From the NCBI GenBank assembly GCA_041179245.1, contig JBEGTT010000155.1, positions 1-52,707 on the forward strand: a stretch of DNA of 52,707 nt. The letters are read 5' to 3'. A program made the translations under genes and the position numbers. This document shows positions 35,333 through 43,821 of the stretch, piece after piece; position 1 is the stretch's first letter; the number at the start of each line of letters is the position of its first letter. This DNA comes from JBEGTT01 sp041179245 (GTDB lineage: Bacteria; Pseudomonadota; Gammaproteobacteria; Burkholderiales; Rhodocyclaceae). The notes under the pieces were generated by a model that worked only from the letters and a program-made list of their open reading frames with translations, was not told the DNA's origin and ran no database searches.

Positions 35333-36472
35333 TCAGAAGAAATGGGTTAGGCCAAATTGCCAGATACGGGCGCGGAAGGTGTCGATACCCGGACTGCCAT
35401 TCCCCGATAGTGCCAAGGCACTCCGTTGTTCGTAATCTTCATACTTCACATCGACGAGCCAGTCTTTGCCAATTTTTCGGGCTACTTTTAACCCCATCGT
35501 GCGGCCACCAAAGGCAGAGAGGCGCTGGTCTTGCGAGAAATAGGGTTGATTGCTCAGGTTGAATGTAGGGAGCGGGGCATTTTGGGGGTCTGCGTAGAAA
35601 AAAGCCGCTGTCTGAGTGTAGTAACGAAGGGCTGGCGTAATAATCCAATCATTCGCTGTTGGAATAACCCATTCCCCGCCGACGGTGTGTGAGTGAACGT
35701 CAAACGAGTCTTCGTAATAGCGATAGCTTAGGCGTAGGGTGGTGTTGCTTTCCACAAAATGATGGTTCCAGCGTCCTAGAATCGCGGTGCCTGCTTTGTG
35801 CCGGGGCCTGCCAAATTCCAGTTCCCCTTGTTTATAAGGGTCCGAATAAAACCCATGTCCATCGCTTTTGGTCAGATTGACTTGGACAATGTCTATCGGC
35901 GTCAAAATTTGGGTGACACCCACAATCAAATCTGTCACTGCCTTCTTCTCATTGACGACACCGTAATAAGGCACATCAATACGGTCATCAGTTTGGCCAA
36001 CGCCAAGATTGAAGGTGGTGTTCTTGTCTTCCGTGCTGATCGTTCCCGAAATGGACTGTGTGTTCGATAAATAGTCACTTTCAGACGAATAGGATTTGCT
36101 GATCGTTAACGTACCTTGTGAGAAGTAACGGGTTAGTCTGAGGTCGCGACCTGTCCGCTCATCCTTCATGTGGGCCGCAGAGGATTTTTCGCTGTGGTAA
36201 AGCGGGGTAGCCCCCGAAATCGTGTCGACGATCACGCCACCTTCAACCACCCAGTTACCTGCAAATGGCACCATCAGCAGTGTTGAGGGGGCTTTGACCG
36301 CAATCCGTTTTAGGCCGGGTTGGCTGTCCTGATAATCCAGATACTTGAAGCTGATTTGCGCGCGTTCAGGAATGGTATCCGCCAGCACAACCCCTGCGGG
36401 GAGCGCGGTGACACATCCGCATCCTGCCAACATGGCGGCATGGAGTGAGTTTTTAGTTGCAGCCACAGCCAC
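35333..36472 (-). CDS. DUF3570 outer-membrane-type protein with a flavinylation motif
   Basis: The 379-residue product belongs to DUF3570. It has an N-terminal hydrophobic export segment (about 10-31; LAGC at 15-18 could even be a lipobox) and a long alternating, aromatic-rich sequence ending in QFGLTHFF, with a terminal phenylalanine as in outer-membrane beta-barrels. At residues 83-90 it reads DTISGATP, an excellent match to the ApbE target motif, as in NqrB and RnfG-type proteins; T89 would carry FMN. The start overlaps the DUF4266 gene by 20 bases. This family often travels with DUF4266, thioredoxin-like and ApbE genes. Function is not established; an FMN-bearing envelope redox protein is my inference. 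Confidence 0.85.
   Translation of the reverse strand: MAVAATKNSLHAAMLAGCGCVTALPAGVVLADTIPERAQISFKYLDYQDSQPGLKRIAVKAPSTLLMVPFAGNWVVEGGVIVDTISGATPLYHSEKSSAAHMKDERTGRDLRLTRYFSQGTLTISKSYSSESDYLSNTQSISGTISTEDKNTTFNLGVGQTDDRIDVPYYGVVNEKKAVTDLIVGVTQILTPIDIVQVNLTKSDGHGFYSDPYKQGELEFGRPRHKAGTAILGRWNHHFVESNTTLRLSYRYYEDSFDVHSHTVGGEWVIPTANDWIITPALRYYTQTAAFFYADPQNAPLPTFNLSNQPYFSQDQRLSAFGGRTMGLKVARKIGKDWLVDVKYEDYEQRSALALSGNGSPGIDTFRARIWQFGLTHFF
36206..36226 (-). other. Codons for the putative ApbE flavinylation motif DTISGAT
   Basis: On the minus strand these bases encode DTISGAT (residues 83-89 of the DUF3570 protein), followed by P90. The ApbE acceptor consensus is D-x-x-(S/T)-G-A-(S/T), with FMN on the last Ser/Thr. 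Together with apbE being the next gene this makes T89 a specific candidate acceptor. Confidence 0.75.
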
Positions 36473-36671
36473 CTCCTCCTACGCCTGATCCTCCAGAAGA
36501 TGCTTCTTTACTGAAGTAAATATGTTCGGTGAAAGCAGCGTCCAGCTTGTCTGTTTCGAAGGTCATTTCAGGTTTGGACAAATAGCCTTTTTCCCACGGT
36601 TGAACAGGTTCAATCACGGCACAGCCAGACAAGCTAGCTGCGAATGCCATACTGAGGAGAAAAAGTTTCAT
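36453..36671 (-). CDS. DUF4266 small lipoprotein with Gly/Cys tail
   Basis: The 72-residue product has a lipoprotein signal peptide with lipobox LSGC (C17). The mature part of 56 residues contains PWEKGYLSKPEMTFE and a final glycine-rich tail ending GGGGCGCN, with cysteines at 69 and 71. This fits DUF4266, a family found beside DUF3570. Mature lipoprotein would be anchored by its N-terminal lipid and present two free cysteines at its extreme C-terminus, suggesting a metal- or thiol-handling role with the TlpA-like thioredoxin encoded one base upstream. Function is unknown; small size and overlap with DUF3570 (20 bases) imply co-translation. Confidence 0.85.
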   Translation of the reverse strand: MKLFLLSMAFAASLSGCAVIEPVQPWEKGYLSKPEMTFETDKLDAAFTEHIYFSKEASSGGSGVGGGGCGCN

Positions 36672-36672
36672 C

Positions 36673-37182
36673 TTATTGCCCTGTCTTCAGATGTTGCTCG
36701 ATCAATTTCTCAAGCTCTTCTTGGGCTGTGTGATTGAAGCCAATGTGTTGGTACAAAACTTTGCCGTCCCTACCGATCAGAAAACTGGTGGGCATTCCCC
36801 TCACACCATAGGCTTTAGGGGTAATTCCTTTGGGATCGAACGCGATCTGAAATTCGACAGGTAGCTGAGCCAGAAATTTTTCTGCATCTGATTTTTTGCT
36901 ATCTACATTGATTGCTAACACGTTGAAACCACGGTCTTTATATTGCTGCTCAATGGCATTCATCCAAGGGAAAGATTGGCGGCAAGGGCCACACCAAGAT
37001 GCCCAGAAGTCCAAATAAACCAGTTTCCCTTTGTAATCGCTAAGGCTAATTTTTTCAGTCGTGCCATCGAGTTGAAGCGAAGGGGCACTATCACCTTGCT
37101 CAAGTGCCAATGACGGCCCAGATGCCATAAATGTGATGACAAAAATCAGCGAACAAAAAATCGTACGGCAACTAAACATCAT
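36673..37182 (-). CDS. TlpA-like periplasmic thioredoxin-family protein
   Basis: The 169-residue product has an N-terminal export segment (about 5-28), then the AhpC/TSA-TlpA thioredoxin fold with active site WASWCGPCRQ (C64, C67), DFWASW before it, and the cis-proline loop RGMPTSFLIGRDG. Such proteins act as periplasmic thiol reductases, usually kept reduced by DsbD or CcdA. It is the first gene of the run ending in dsbD and lies one base before the DUF4266 gene. Either of two adjacent ATG codons (37182 or 37179) could be the start. I could not see a clear ribosome binding site. Confidence 0.9.
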   Translation of the reverse strand: MMFSCRTIFCSLIFVITFMASGPSLALEQGDSAPSLQLDGTTEKISLSDYKGKLVYLDFWASWCGPCRQSFPWMNAIEQQYKDRGFNVLAINVDSKKSDAEKFLAQLPVEFQIAFDPKGITPKAYGVRGMPTSFLIGRDGKVLYQHIGFNHTAQEELEKLIEQHLKTGQ

Positions 37183-37403
37183 GAATTCAACTTTGTTGGT
37201 GATGATTGAGGATTGTACGGGTTGATTGTTAACTGAACCTGAAGCCTGTGAATGTTTGCGGCAAATCTGAATCAAGTGGTACTAAAATTGGCTTTGTCGT
37301 AGAACTCATCAGTCCCGTAAAGGGGTTCTGTTTCATCTCTAACCCGCGATGCATTAGGAATGTGAAAAGTGGAAACAAACGTCAGCATTTCATTTTTAAT
37401 CTT

Positions 37404-38174
37404 ATGAAAATAATCTCTGCCAATCTCAATGGAATTCGTTCAGCGACCACCAAAGGCTTTCTGGACTGGATGGAAGCTCAGGAAGCCGATATCGTTTGCG
37501 TTCAGGAACTGAAAGCGCAGGCGGCAGATATGAGCGAACGAATGCTCAACCCAAAAGGTTTTCACGGCCTCTTCCAATACGCTGAGAAAAAGGGATACAG
37601 CGGGGTGGGGCTGTATTCACGTCAGCAACCAGAGAAGGTCACCATTGGCTTTGGGATACCCGAATTTGACGCGGAAGGGCGCTATGTTCAAGCAGACTTC
37701 CCAGGTCTTTCCGTTATTTCGCTCTATGTGCCGTCTGGCTCTTCGTCACCCGAACGACAAGACGCCAAATTCCGCTTCATGGAGGTTTTCCTGCCGACAT
37801 TGGCGCGGCTGCGGGAAAGTGGCCAAGAAGTGGTTATTTGCGGGGACTGGAACATTGCTCATCAGGAAATTGATCTAAAAAATTGGAAGGGCAATCTGAA
37901 GAACTCAGGCTTTCTGCCTGAAGAACGAGCGTGGTTAGGCAACGTGTTGTCCAACATGGGCTGGGTGGATGTCTATCGCACGCTGTATCCTGACACGACC
38001 GACGCCTGTTACACCTGGTGGTCGAACCGAGGACAAGCCCGCGCCAAGAATGTTGGATGGCGGATTGACTATCAGTTGGCGACGCCCGGTATTGCAGACA
38101 CCGCAAGGGCTGCCAGCGTTTACAAGGAGCAGTGGTTTAGCGACCACGCCCCCTTGATTGTGAATTACACCTAA
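37404..38174 (+). CDS. xthA: Exodeoxyribonuclease III
   Basis: ExoIII removes 3'-blocking groups and cuts at abasic sites in DNA repair. The 256-residue protein starts MKIISANLNGIRSA and has the EEP-family signature residues: E in CVQELKAQ (near residue 34), GDWNIAHQEIDLKN with Asp/Asn near 150, and the C-terminal SDHAPLIV with the catalytic histidine. The ATG at 37404 gives the family start; longer frames reaching 37248 are not supported. It is divergent from the TlpA-like gene across 221 bases. Confidence 0.95.
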   Translation: MKIISANLNGIRSATTKGFLDWMEAQEADIVCVQELKAQAADMSERMLNPKGFHGLFQYAEKKGYSGVGLYSRQQPEKVTIGFGIPEFDAEGRYVQADFPGLSVISLYVPSGSSSPERQDAKFRFMEVFLPTLARLRESGQEVVICGDWNIAHQEIDLKNWKGNLKNSGFLPEERAWLGNVLSNMGWVDVYRTLYPDTTDACYTWWSNRGQARAKNVGWRIDYQLATPGIADTARAASVYKEQWFSDHAPLIVNYT

Positions 38175-38279
38175 GCTTTGGTAAATTTAGGCTACGCTCA
38201 AAAAATCTGTTGCCTTGCCAAGCGCGAAGCAACCCTCTTATCATCGCCGCCACTTTTCACTGAATAGCGCCTCCCCGAC

Positions 38280-40802
38280 ATGAGCAAAAAACTGATCATC
38301 GCCGAAAAACCGTCCGTTGCCGCCGATATTGCGCGGGCACTGGGAGGCCTAACCAAACACGACGATTATTTTGAAAACGATGAGTTGGTCGTTTCTTCTG
38401 CCGTCGGCCATTTATTGGAACTGCGTTGCCCCGAAGAATATGAAGTCAAACGAGGGAAGTGGTCATTCGCCCACCTGCCGGTGATTCCCCCCAACTTCGA
38501 TTTGCAGCCGATTGAAAAGACGCACTCCCGGCTAAAACTGCTCACCAAGCTCATTAAACGCAAAGATGTCACCAGCTTAGTTAATGCCTGTGACGCGGGC
38601 CGTGAAGGTGAGTTGATCTTTAATTACATCGCCCAGCATGCCAAAACCACCAAGCCGGTTCAGCGCTTGTGGTTGCAATCGATGACCCAAGGCGCGATTC
38701 GCGACGGTTTTGCCCGTTTGCGCAACGGCGCTGAAATGCAGGGTTTGGGTGATGCCGCCGTTTGCCGCTCAGAATCAGATTGGTTGGTTGGGATCAACGG
38801 CACTCGCGCCATGACCGCGTTTAACTCCAAGACCGGCGGCTTTCATCTGACCACCGTTGGTCGGGTACAAACACCAACACTGTCCATTATGGTTACCCGC
38901 GAAAAGAAGATTCGCGAGTTCAAGGCACGTCCGTACTGGGAAGTTGAAGCCTTATTTGGTTGTAAGGACGGCGAATACAAGGGCAAATGGTTTAGCGAGG
39001 GCTTCAAAGGCAAGGCGGATGATGAACATGCTCGGGCTGATCGTCTGTGGTCAGAACAAGAAGCGGCTGACATTGTTGCCAAAGCGCAAAATCAGCCCGG
39101 CATCGTTACCGAAGAAGCCAAACCAGAAACACGCATGTCCCCGTTGTTATTCGATTTAACCAGCCTTCAGCGCGAAGCGAATGCTCGTTTTGGTTTCTCG
39201 GCCAAGTCGACACTCGGCCTTGCTCAAGCGCTCTACGAAAAGCACAAAGTACTGACTTATCCTCGGACAGATTCGCGTTGTTTGCCAGAAGATTATTTGC
39301 CGACGGTTAAATCAACGCTGTCGATGCTGACCGGCGAGGGCGCTGGCAAGGGGCACGATGAACTGCTGTTGTCGCGTTATGCCCCGTTTGCACACCAGAT
39401 TCTGGCTCGCAACTGGGTGGTGCCGAACAAACGCATTTTTAACAATGCCAAGATTTCGGATCACTTTGCGATTATCCCGACCAATCAGGCCCCGAAGAAT
39501 CTGAGCGAACCTGAACAAAAGCTGTACGACTTTGTGGTCAAGCGCTTCTTGTCGGTCTTTTTCCCTGCAGCCGAATTTTTAGTCACGACGCGGATCACCC
39601 GGGTTGCAGAACAACCCTTTAAGACTGAGGGCAAAGTGCTGGTTAGCCCGGGCTGGCTGGCAGTTCATGGCAAAGAAGGCCAAGAAAGTGACGAAGGTAA
39701 TCTGCCGAAGGTAGAGCCCAAGGAACAAGTGGTCACGGAAGAACTGAACGTTAAAGCCACCGAAACCAAACCGCCCCCTCGATATTCTGAAGCCACCTTG
39801 CTGTCCGCGATGGAAGGGGCTGGCAAGATGGTTGACGATGAAGAACTAAAAGCCGCGATGGCGGGCCGAGGTTTAGGCACACCGGCCACCCGGGCGCAAA
39901 TCATTGAAAATCTGATTGGCGAACAGTATGTGCTGCGCGAAGGCCGCGAACTAATACCGACCGCCAAAGCTTTTTCTCTGGATACGCTATTGGGCGGGCT
40001 GGGGATTCAGGAATTGACCTCACCAGAGCTAACCGGTGATTGGGAATGGAAGCTTGGCCGCATTGAAAAAGGCGAGTTTTCGCGATCTGAGTTTATGGCT
40101 GAAATTGCCGAGATGACCCGTCGTATCGTCGAGCAAGCCAAGAGTTACGACAGTGATACTATTCCCGGTGACTTTGGGGTTCTCGAATCACCCTGCCCTA
40201 AATGCGGCGGACAAATTCGTGAAACTTACAAAAAATTCCAGTGTTCGGACTGTGACTTTGCAACCTGGAAAATCGTTGCCAGTCGTCAGTTTGAACCTGC
40301 TGAAGTAGACACCTTGTTGCGCGAACGCAGCATTGGCCCGCTAATCGGCTTCCGCAACAAAATGGGCCGGCCTTTTACCGCTAGCATCAAACTGAACGAC
40401 AAACACGAAACTGAGTTTGATTTTGGTCAGCCGCAAGGCGGCGACGACAACGGTGAACCCATCGATTTTTCAGGTCAAACGCCCTTGGGGAATTGCCCTA
40501 AATGCGCAGGCCCCGTGTTTGAGCATGGCAATACCTATGTGTGTGAAAAAACGGTCAGCCCGGAAAAGGGTTGCGATTTCCGTTCTGGCAAAGTCATCCT
40601 GCTACAACCGATTGAGCGGGAACAAATGGTTAAATTGCTCACAACGGGCAAAACAGATTTACTCAGGGACTTTGTGTCTTCGCGGACACGTCGAAAATTC
40701 TCCGCTTTCCTGAAAATCGATCAAGGCAAAGTGGGATTTGAGTTTGAGGCCAAAAAACCTAAAGCACCGGCCAAGGCCCCAGCTAAGAAAAAAGCGACTT
40801 AA
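38280..40802 (+). CDS. topB: DNA topoisomerase III
   Basis: TopB is a type IA topoisomerase that decatenates DNA. The 840-residue protein has the TOPRIM domain (KKLIIAEKPSVAADIARALG and DAGREGELIF near residue 103), the type IA core with active-site Y327 in VLTYPRTDSRCLPEDY, GLGTPATRAQIIENLI near 528, and a C-terminal extension with two zinc-ribbon-like Cys4 modules (CPKCGG...CSDCDF near 638-662 and CPKCAGP...GCDF near 738-762). It ends in a Lys/Ala/Pro-rich tail. It is longer than E. coli TopB (653), as in other forms with the extra zinc modules. Three bases separate it from the next histidine kinase gene. Confidence 0.96.
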   Translation: MSKKLIIAEKPSVAADIARALGGLTKHDDYFENDELVVSSAVGHLLELRCPEEYEVKRGKWSFAHLPVIPPNFDLQPIEKTHSRLKLLTKLIKRKDVTSLVNACDAGREGELIFNYIAQHAKTTKPVQRLWLQSMTQGAIRDGFARLRNGAEMQGLGDAAVCRSESDWLVGINGTRAMTAFNSKTGGFHLTTVGRVQTPTLSIMVTREKKIREFKARPYWEVEALFGCKDGEYKGKWFSEGFKGKADDEHARADRLWSEQEAADIVAKAQNQPGIVTEEAKPETRMSPLLFDLTSLQREANARFGFSAKSTLGLAQALYEKHKVLTYPRTDSRCLPEDYLPTVKSTLSMLTGEGAGKGHDELLLSRYAPFAHQILARNWVVPNKRIFNNAKISDHFAIIPTNQAPKNLSEPEQKLYDFVVKRFLSVFFPAAEFLVTTRITRVAEQPFKTEGKVLVSPGWLAVHGKEGQESDEGNLPKVEPKEQVVTEELNVKATETKPPPRYSEATLLSAMEGAGKMVDDEELKAAMAGRGLGTPATRAQIIENLIGEQYVLREGRELIPTAKAFSLDTLLGGLGIQELTSPELTGDWEWKLGRIEKGEFSRSEFMAEIAEMTRRIVEQAKSYDSDTIPGDFGVLESPCPKCGGQIRETYKKFQCSDCDFATWKIVASRQFEPAEVDTLLRERSIGPLIGFRNKMGRPFTASIKLNDKHETEFDFGQPQGGDDNGEPIDFSGQTPLGNCPKCAGPVFEHGNTYVCEKTVSPEKGCDFRSGKVILLQPIEREQMVKLLTTGKTDLLRDFVSSRTRRKFSAFLKIDQGKVGFEFEAKKPKAPAKAPAKKKAT

Positions 40803-40805
40803 ACC

Positions 40806-42152
40806 ATGAACGCCATTGACATCTTTCCCTGGGATGACAATTTTAATACCGGGATAGATGAAATCGACGAGCAGCACAAACGCTTAGTGTTGCTGCTGAA
40901 CAAACTCGCCAGCCACGTTGCTTTTCGTTCTGACACCATTGAGCTAAACAGCATCTTTGATGAGCTGATCGACTACACGGTTTATCACTTCGAAACTGAA
41001 GAGAAAATCTGGGATCGTTACTTTATTGATGATAAAGCGGCGGCTCAGCATCAGGCGACTCACGCCAGTTTTGTCGACATGGTTCAGTTACTCAAAGATC
41101 AGCAGGACAAAAAACCGCTACGACAAATTGCCGAAGAAGCCTTGGATTATCTGGTTCGTTGGTTGGCATCGCACATTCTTGAAACGGATCGTTTCATGGC
41201 CTACGCTGTTGCCGCCATCCAAGCTGGAAAATCATTGGATGAGGCAAAAGCCGAGGCTACCGAGCGAATGACGGGTGCCACCCGGTCAATGATCGACATC
41301 ATTTTGTCGATCTATTCAACCCTTTCGCATAACACCCTGCAACTGATGCGTAAGCTAGTAGAGCAGGAGGAAGCTGAAGCGGCGCTACGTCAAAGTAAGG
41401 AGGAGTTACTCAAGGCAAAGGAGCGTGCCGAAGCAGCCAACCGTGCCAAAAGCCAGTTCCTAGCCACCATCAGCCATGAAATCCGAACCCCGCTGAATGG
41501 CGTATTAGGCATGGCGCAACTGTTGTTATTACCCGGTTTGTCGCAGGAAGAGCAGAACGAATTCGTTCATAACATTCTGAGTTCGGGAAACACCCTGCTG
41601 GCCCTGCTTAATGATGTGCTCGACGTTTCAAAAGTAGAGGCTGGGAAAATGGATCTAGTGCTCGCTAGTGTTTCTCCCGCTCAACTCCTTGATGATGTTT
41701 CCGCCCTGATGGGCGCGAATGCCCACACCAAAGGATTGTGCCTGTCCGTTGTTTGGAACGGCCCAACGCTACGCCACTACAGCGCTGATCCCGTCCGAAT
41801 TCGACAAATGCTGACCAATCTTGTCAGCAACGCCATTAAATTTACCGAACATGGGTCAGTTGCTGTTGAAGCGTCGGAAACAAACGAGACCACTATCGAT
41901 CACCAAGTATTTTCGACCCTTAGGTTTGCGGTAACTGATACGGGTATTGGTATCCCGGCCGACAAACTTGAATATCTTTTCCAGCCATTTACCCAATTGG
42001 ACAGTTCTGATACCCGGCAATTTGGCGGAACAGGGCTGGGGCTTTCCATTGTTCGTTCGCTAGCTGAGCGCATGAATGGGCTGACCGGTGTGAAGAGTCA
42101 ACCCGGCGTTGGGTCTACGTTCTGGTTTGAAATCCCGCTTGAGGTTCTCTAA
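40806..42152 (+). CDS. Hemerythrin-domain sensor histidine kinase
   Basis: The 448-residue protein starts with a bacteriohemerythrin domain (about 1-140) that has the complete diiron ligand set: H24, H61, E65, H82, H86, H123 and D128. It is followed by a coiled linker (about 185-215) and a soluble histidine kinase core: H-box SHEIRTPLNG with phospho-accepting H224, N-box NLVSNAIKFTEHG, DTGIGIP and FGGTGLGLS ATP motifs. There is no membrane segment, so it is a cytoplasmic kinase, likely sensing O2, NO or redox state through the diiron site. No receiver domain is fused and no response regulator gene lies nearby. The gene begins 3 bases after topB. Confidence 0.92.
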   Translation: MNAIDIFPWDDNFNTGIDEIDEQHKRLVLLLNKLASHVAFRSDTIELNSIFDELIDYTVYHFETEEKIWDRYFIDDKAAAQHQATHASFVDMVQLLKDQQDKKPLRQIAEEALDYLVRWLASHILETDRFMAYAVAAIQAGKSLDEAKAEATERMTGATRSMIDIILSIYSTLSHNTLQLMRKLVEQEEAEAALRQSKEELLKAKERAEAANRAKSQFLATISHEIRTPLNGVLGMAQLLLLPGLSQEEQNEFVHNILSSGNTLLALLNDVLDVSKVEAGKMDLVLASVSPAQLLDDVSALMGANAHTKGLCLSVVWNGPTLRHYSADPVRIRQMLTNLVSNAIKFTEHGSVAVEASETNETTIDHQVFSTLRFAVTDTGIGIPADKLEYLFQPFTQLDSSDTRQFGGTGLGLSIVRSLAERMNGLTGVKSQPGVGSTFWFEIPLEVL

Positions 42153-42172
42153 CTGGATTCCAGCAGCAAAAA

Positions 42173-43084
42173 CTAAACCGTTTGGGTTCCGCTAAACCGG
42201 CAAGCCAAAACGGCGTTTTTCACGCAATCAATCGCTTGCGGGCGGGGGTAAGTCACCCGCCAAAGCAGCCCAACGCGCCGATGGGGTGAAGGCTGATCAA
42301 ACGGCAATACTTTAATCAGGTCTTCCTTGCCTACCAGCGGGTCAGCGGCGGTACTCGGCATCACTGCCATGCCGGCACCGCTGGCCACCATGTGACGCAA
42401 TGTTTCCAGCGAACTGCCCTCAATAGCCATTTGCAAACCATCAGGGATATTTAGGCTGGGGCAGGCTTCTAACACCTGATCCCGGAAACAATTACCTTGT
42501 CCAAGCAGTAATAAATCTTCGTGATGCAACTGATCGGAAGCCACTGACGGAAGAGTTGCCCATGGGTGGGATGCCGGAATGACCAAGCGAAAATCTTCGT
42601 CATATAAACCCTGAGAAACCAAGCCTGATTCATTAACCGGCAGCGCAAGAATCACCACGTCCAGCTCACCCTGTTTTAAAGCGGGAATCAGGTTATGGGT
42701 AAAGTCTTCCTTGATAAACAGGGGCATTGCTGGAGCAAGCGCGTGAAGTGCTGGAATAAACTGCGGTAGTAAATACGGCGCGATAGTGTAGATCACGCCC
42801 AGTCGTAAGGTACCAACTAGGGGATCTTTCCCTACGCTGGTCAACTCAGCCAGTTTGACGTTTTCTTCTAGCACCCGCTCGATCTGAGCAATGATCGGTT
42901 CAGCAGAAGGGGTCAGACGGATATCGTTGGCATTCCGCTCGAATAGCGGGAAACCCAACAAGCCTTCCACTTTTTTGATCGCCACGGACAGTGTTGGCTG
43001 ACTCACATGGCAGGCTTCTGCTGCCTTGCCGAAATGCCGATACTTCGCCACTGCCACGATGTAGCGCATTTCGGTCAGGGTCAC
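42173..43084 (-). CDS. oxyR: LysR-type peroxide regulator OxyR
   Basis: OxyR senses hydrogen peroxide and activates antioxidant genes. The 303-residue protein has the LysR helix-turn-helix (TLTEMRYIVAVAKYRHFGKA, then CHVSQPTLSVAIKKVE) and an effector domain with the two redox cysteines exactly at C199 and C208 (GNCFRDQVLEACPS), as in E. coli. The start is a GTG at 43084 that overlaps the TGA stop of the preceding pseudouridine synthase gene (GTGA) with a GGAAGAGG site upstream. Co-transcription with an RsuA-type gene is unusual. Homologues of katG, ahpC or grxA are not in this window. Confidence 0.95.
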   Translation of the reverse strand: MTLTEMRYIVAVAKYRHFGKAAEACHVSQPTLSVAIKKVEGLLGFPLFERNANDIRLTPSAEPIIAQIERVLEENVKLAELTSVGKDPLVGTLRLGVIYTIAPYLLPQFIPALHALAPAMPLFIKEDFTHNLIPALKQGELDVVILALPVNESGLVSQGLYDEDFRLVIPASHPWATLPSVASDQLHHEDLLLLGQGNCFRDQVLEACPSLNIPDGLQMAIEGSSLETLRHMVASGAGMAVMPSTAADPLVGKEDLIKVLPFDQPSPHRRVGLLWRVTYPRPQAIDCVKNAVLACRFSGTQTV

Positions 43085-43800
43085 GAAGCCTCTTCCGGAT
43101 TTTTTTGTAAGCGCAGAAGATCCGCTGCATCCAGCCAGACCCATTCGCCTTCGGCCAGATTTTTGGGCAGGGTGTAAGAACCAATCTGGATACGTTTTAG
43201 GCTTTCGACCCGATTTTCAGCCGCCCCAACCATGCGCTTAACTTGATGGTAGCGACCTTCGCGCAGGGTCAAATGGATAATGTGGCTATCAACCCCCACA
43301 CAGGCCACCGCCTCAACTGGATCAGGCTCATCGTGGAGCAAAACACCCGAGGTCATGGCGGCCAACAATTCAGGCGTATGCGGATGTTTGAGGTACACCT
43401 CATACACCTTGTCGACTTTTTTCTTGGGCGACGTCAGGGTATGGATAAATTTCCCGTCGTCGGTCAGTACCAATAAACCCGTGGTGTCCTCGTCTAAACG
43501 CCCTACTGCTTGAACCCCCCGCTCTCGAAGGTATCCAGGAAGGAGTGAGTACACGCTTGGGTGATGTTTTGGCTTTTGGGAACACTCCGTATTGGCGGGC
43601 TTGTTCAACACCAAATAAGCCTTTTCCTGATAACGGGTATCCATGCCATCGACTGAAAACGGGAGGTTTAGGGTGTCAAATTCCGCAAAAGGGTCATCCA
43701 CTTCCTGCCCCGCCACGGTCACATACCCACCCCTGATCCGTTGGCGACAATAACGGCGGGTGCCAAAACCCTGCGAATGGAGAATACGTTCGAGGTGCAT
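43081..43800 (-). CDS. RsuA/RluB-family pseudouridine synthase
   Basis: The 239-residue product has an S4 RNA-binding N-terminus (LERILHSQGFGTRRYCRQRI) and the pseudouridine synthase domain with the catalytic aspartate motif VGRLDEDTTGLLVLTDDG near residue 100 and the GRYHQVKRMVGAAEN segment. It modifies a specific uridine of ribosomal RNA; E. coli RsuA acts on 16S rRNA position 516, the likeliest target here. The ATG at 43800 gives the family start. It is 21 bases after the DUF3334 gene and overlaps oxyR. Confidence 0.9.
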   Translation of the reverse strand: MHLERILHSQGFGTRRYCRQRIRGGYVTVAGQEVDDPFAEFDTLNLPFSVDGMDTRYQEKAYLVLNKPANTECSQKPKHHPSVYSLLPGYLRERGVQAVGRLDEDTTGLLVLTDDGKFIHTLTSPKKKVDKVYEVYLKHPHTPELLAAMTSGVLLHDEPDPVEAVACVGVDSHIIHLTLREGRYHQVKRMVGAAENRVESLKRIQIGSYTLPKNLAEGEWVWLDAADLLRLQKNPEEAS

Positions 43801-43821
43801 TAAAAAAACCTTGTGCAAAAA

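Noticed and set aside
37183..37403. Riboswitch or small RNA in the 221-base gap between the TlpA-like gene and xthA
   Set aside because: I looked for FMN-riboswitch-like conserved segments because of the neighbouring apbE, and saw none; only ordinary promoter-sized DNA.
38209..38233. Hairpin GTTGC...GCAAC between xthA and topB as a terminator
   Set aside because: Short stem with a bulge and no T-run; topB follows closely, so termination there is not supported.
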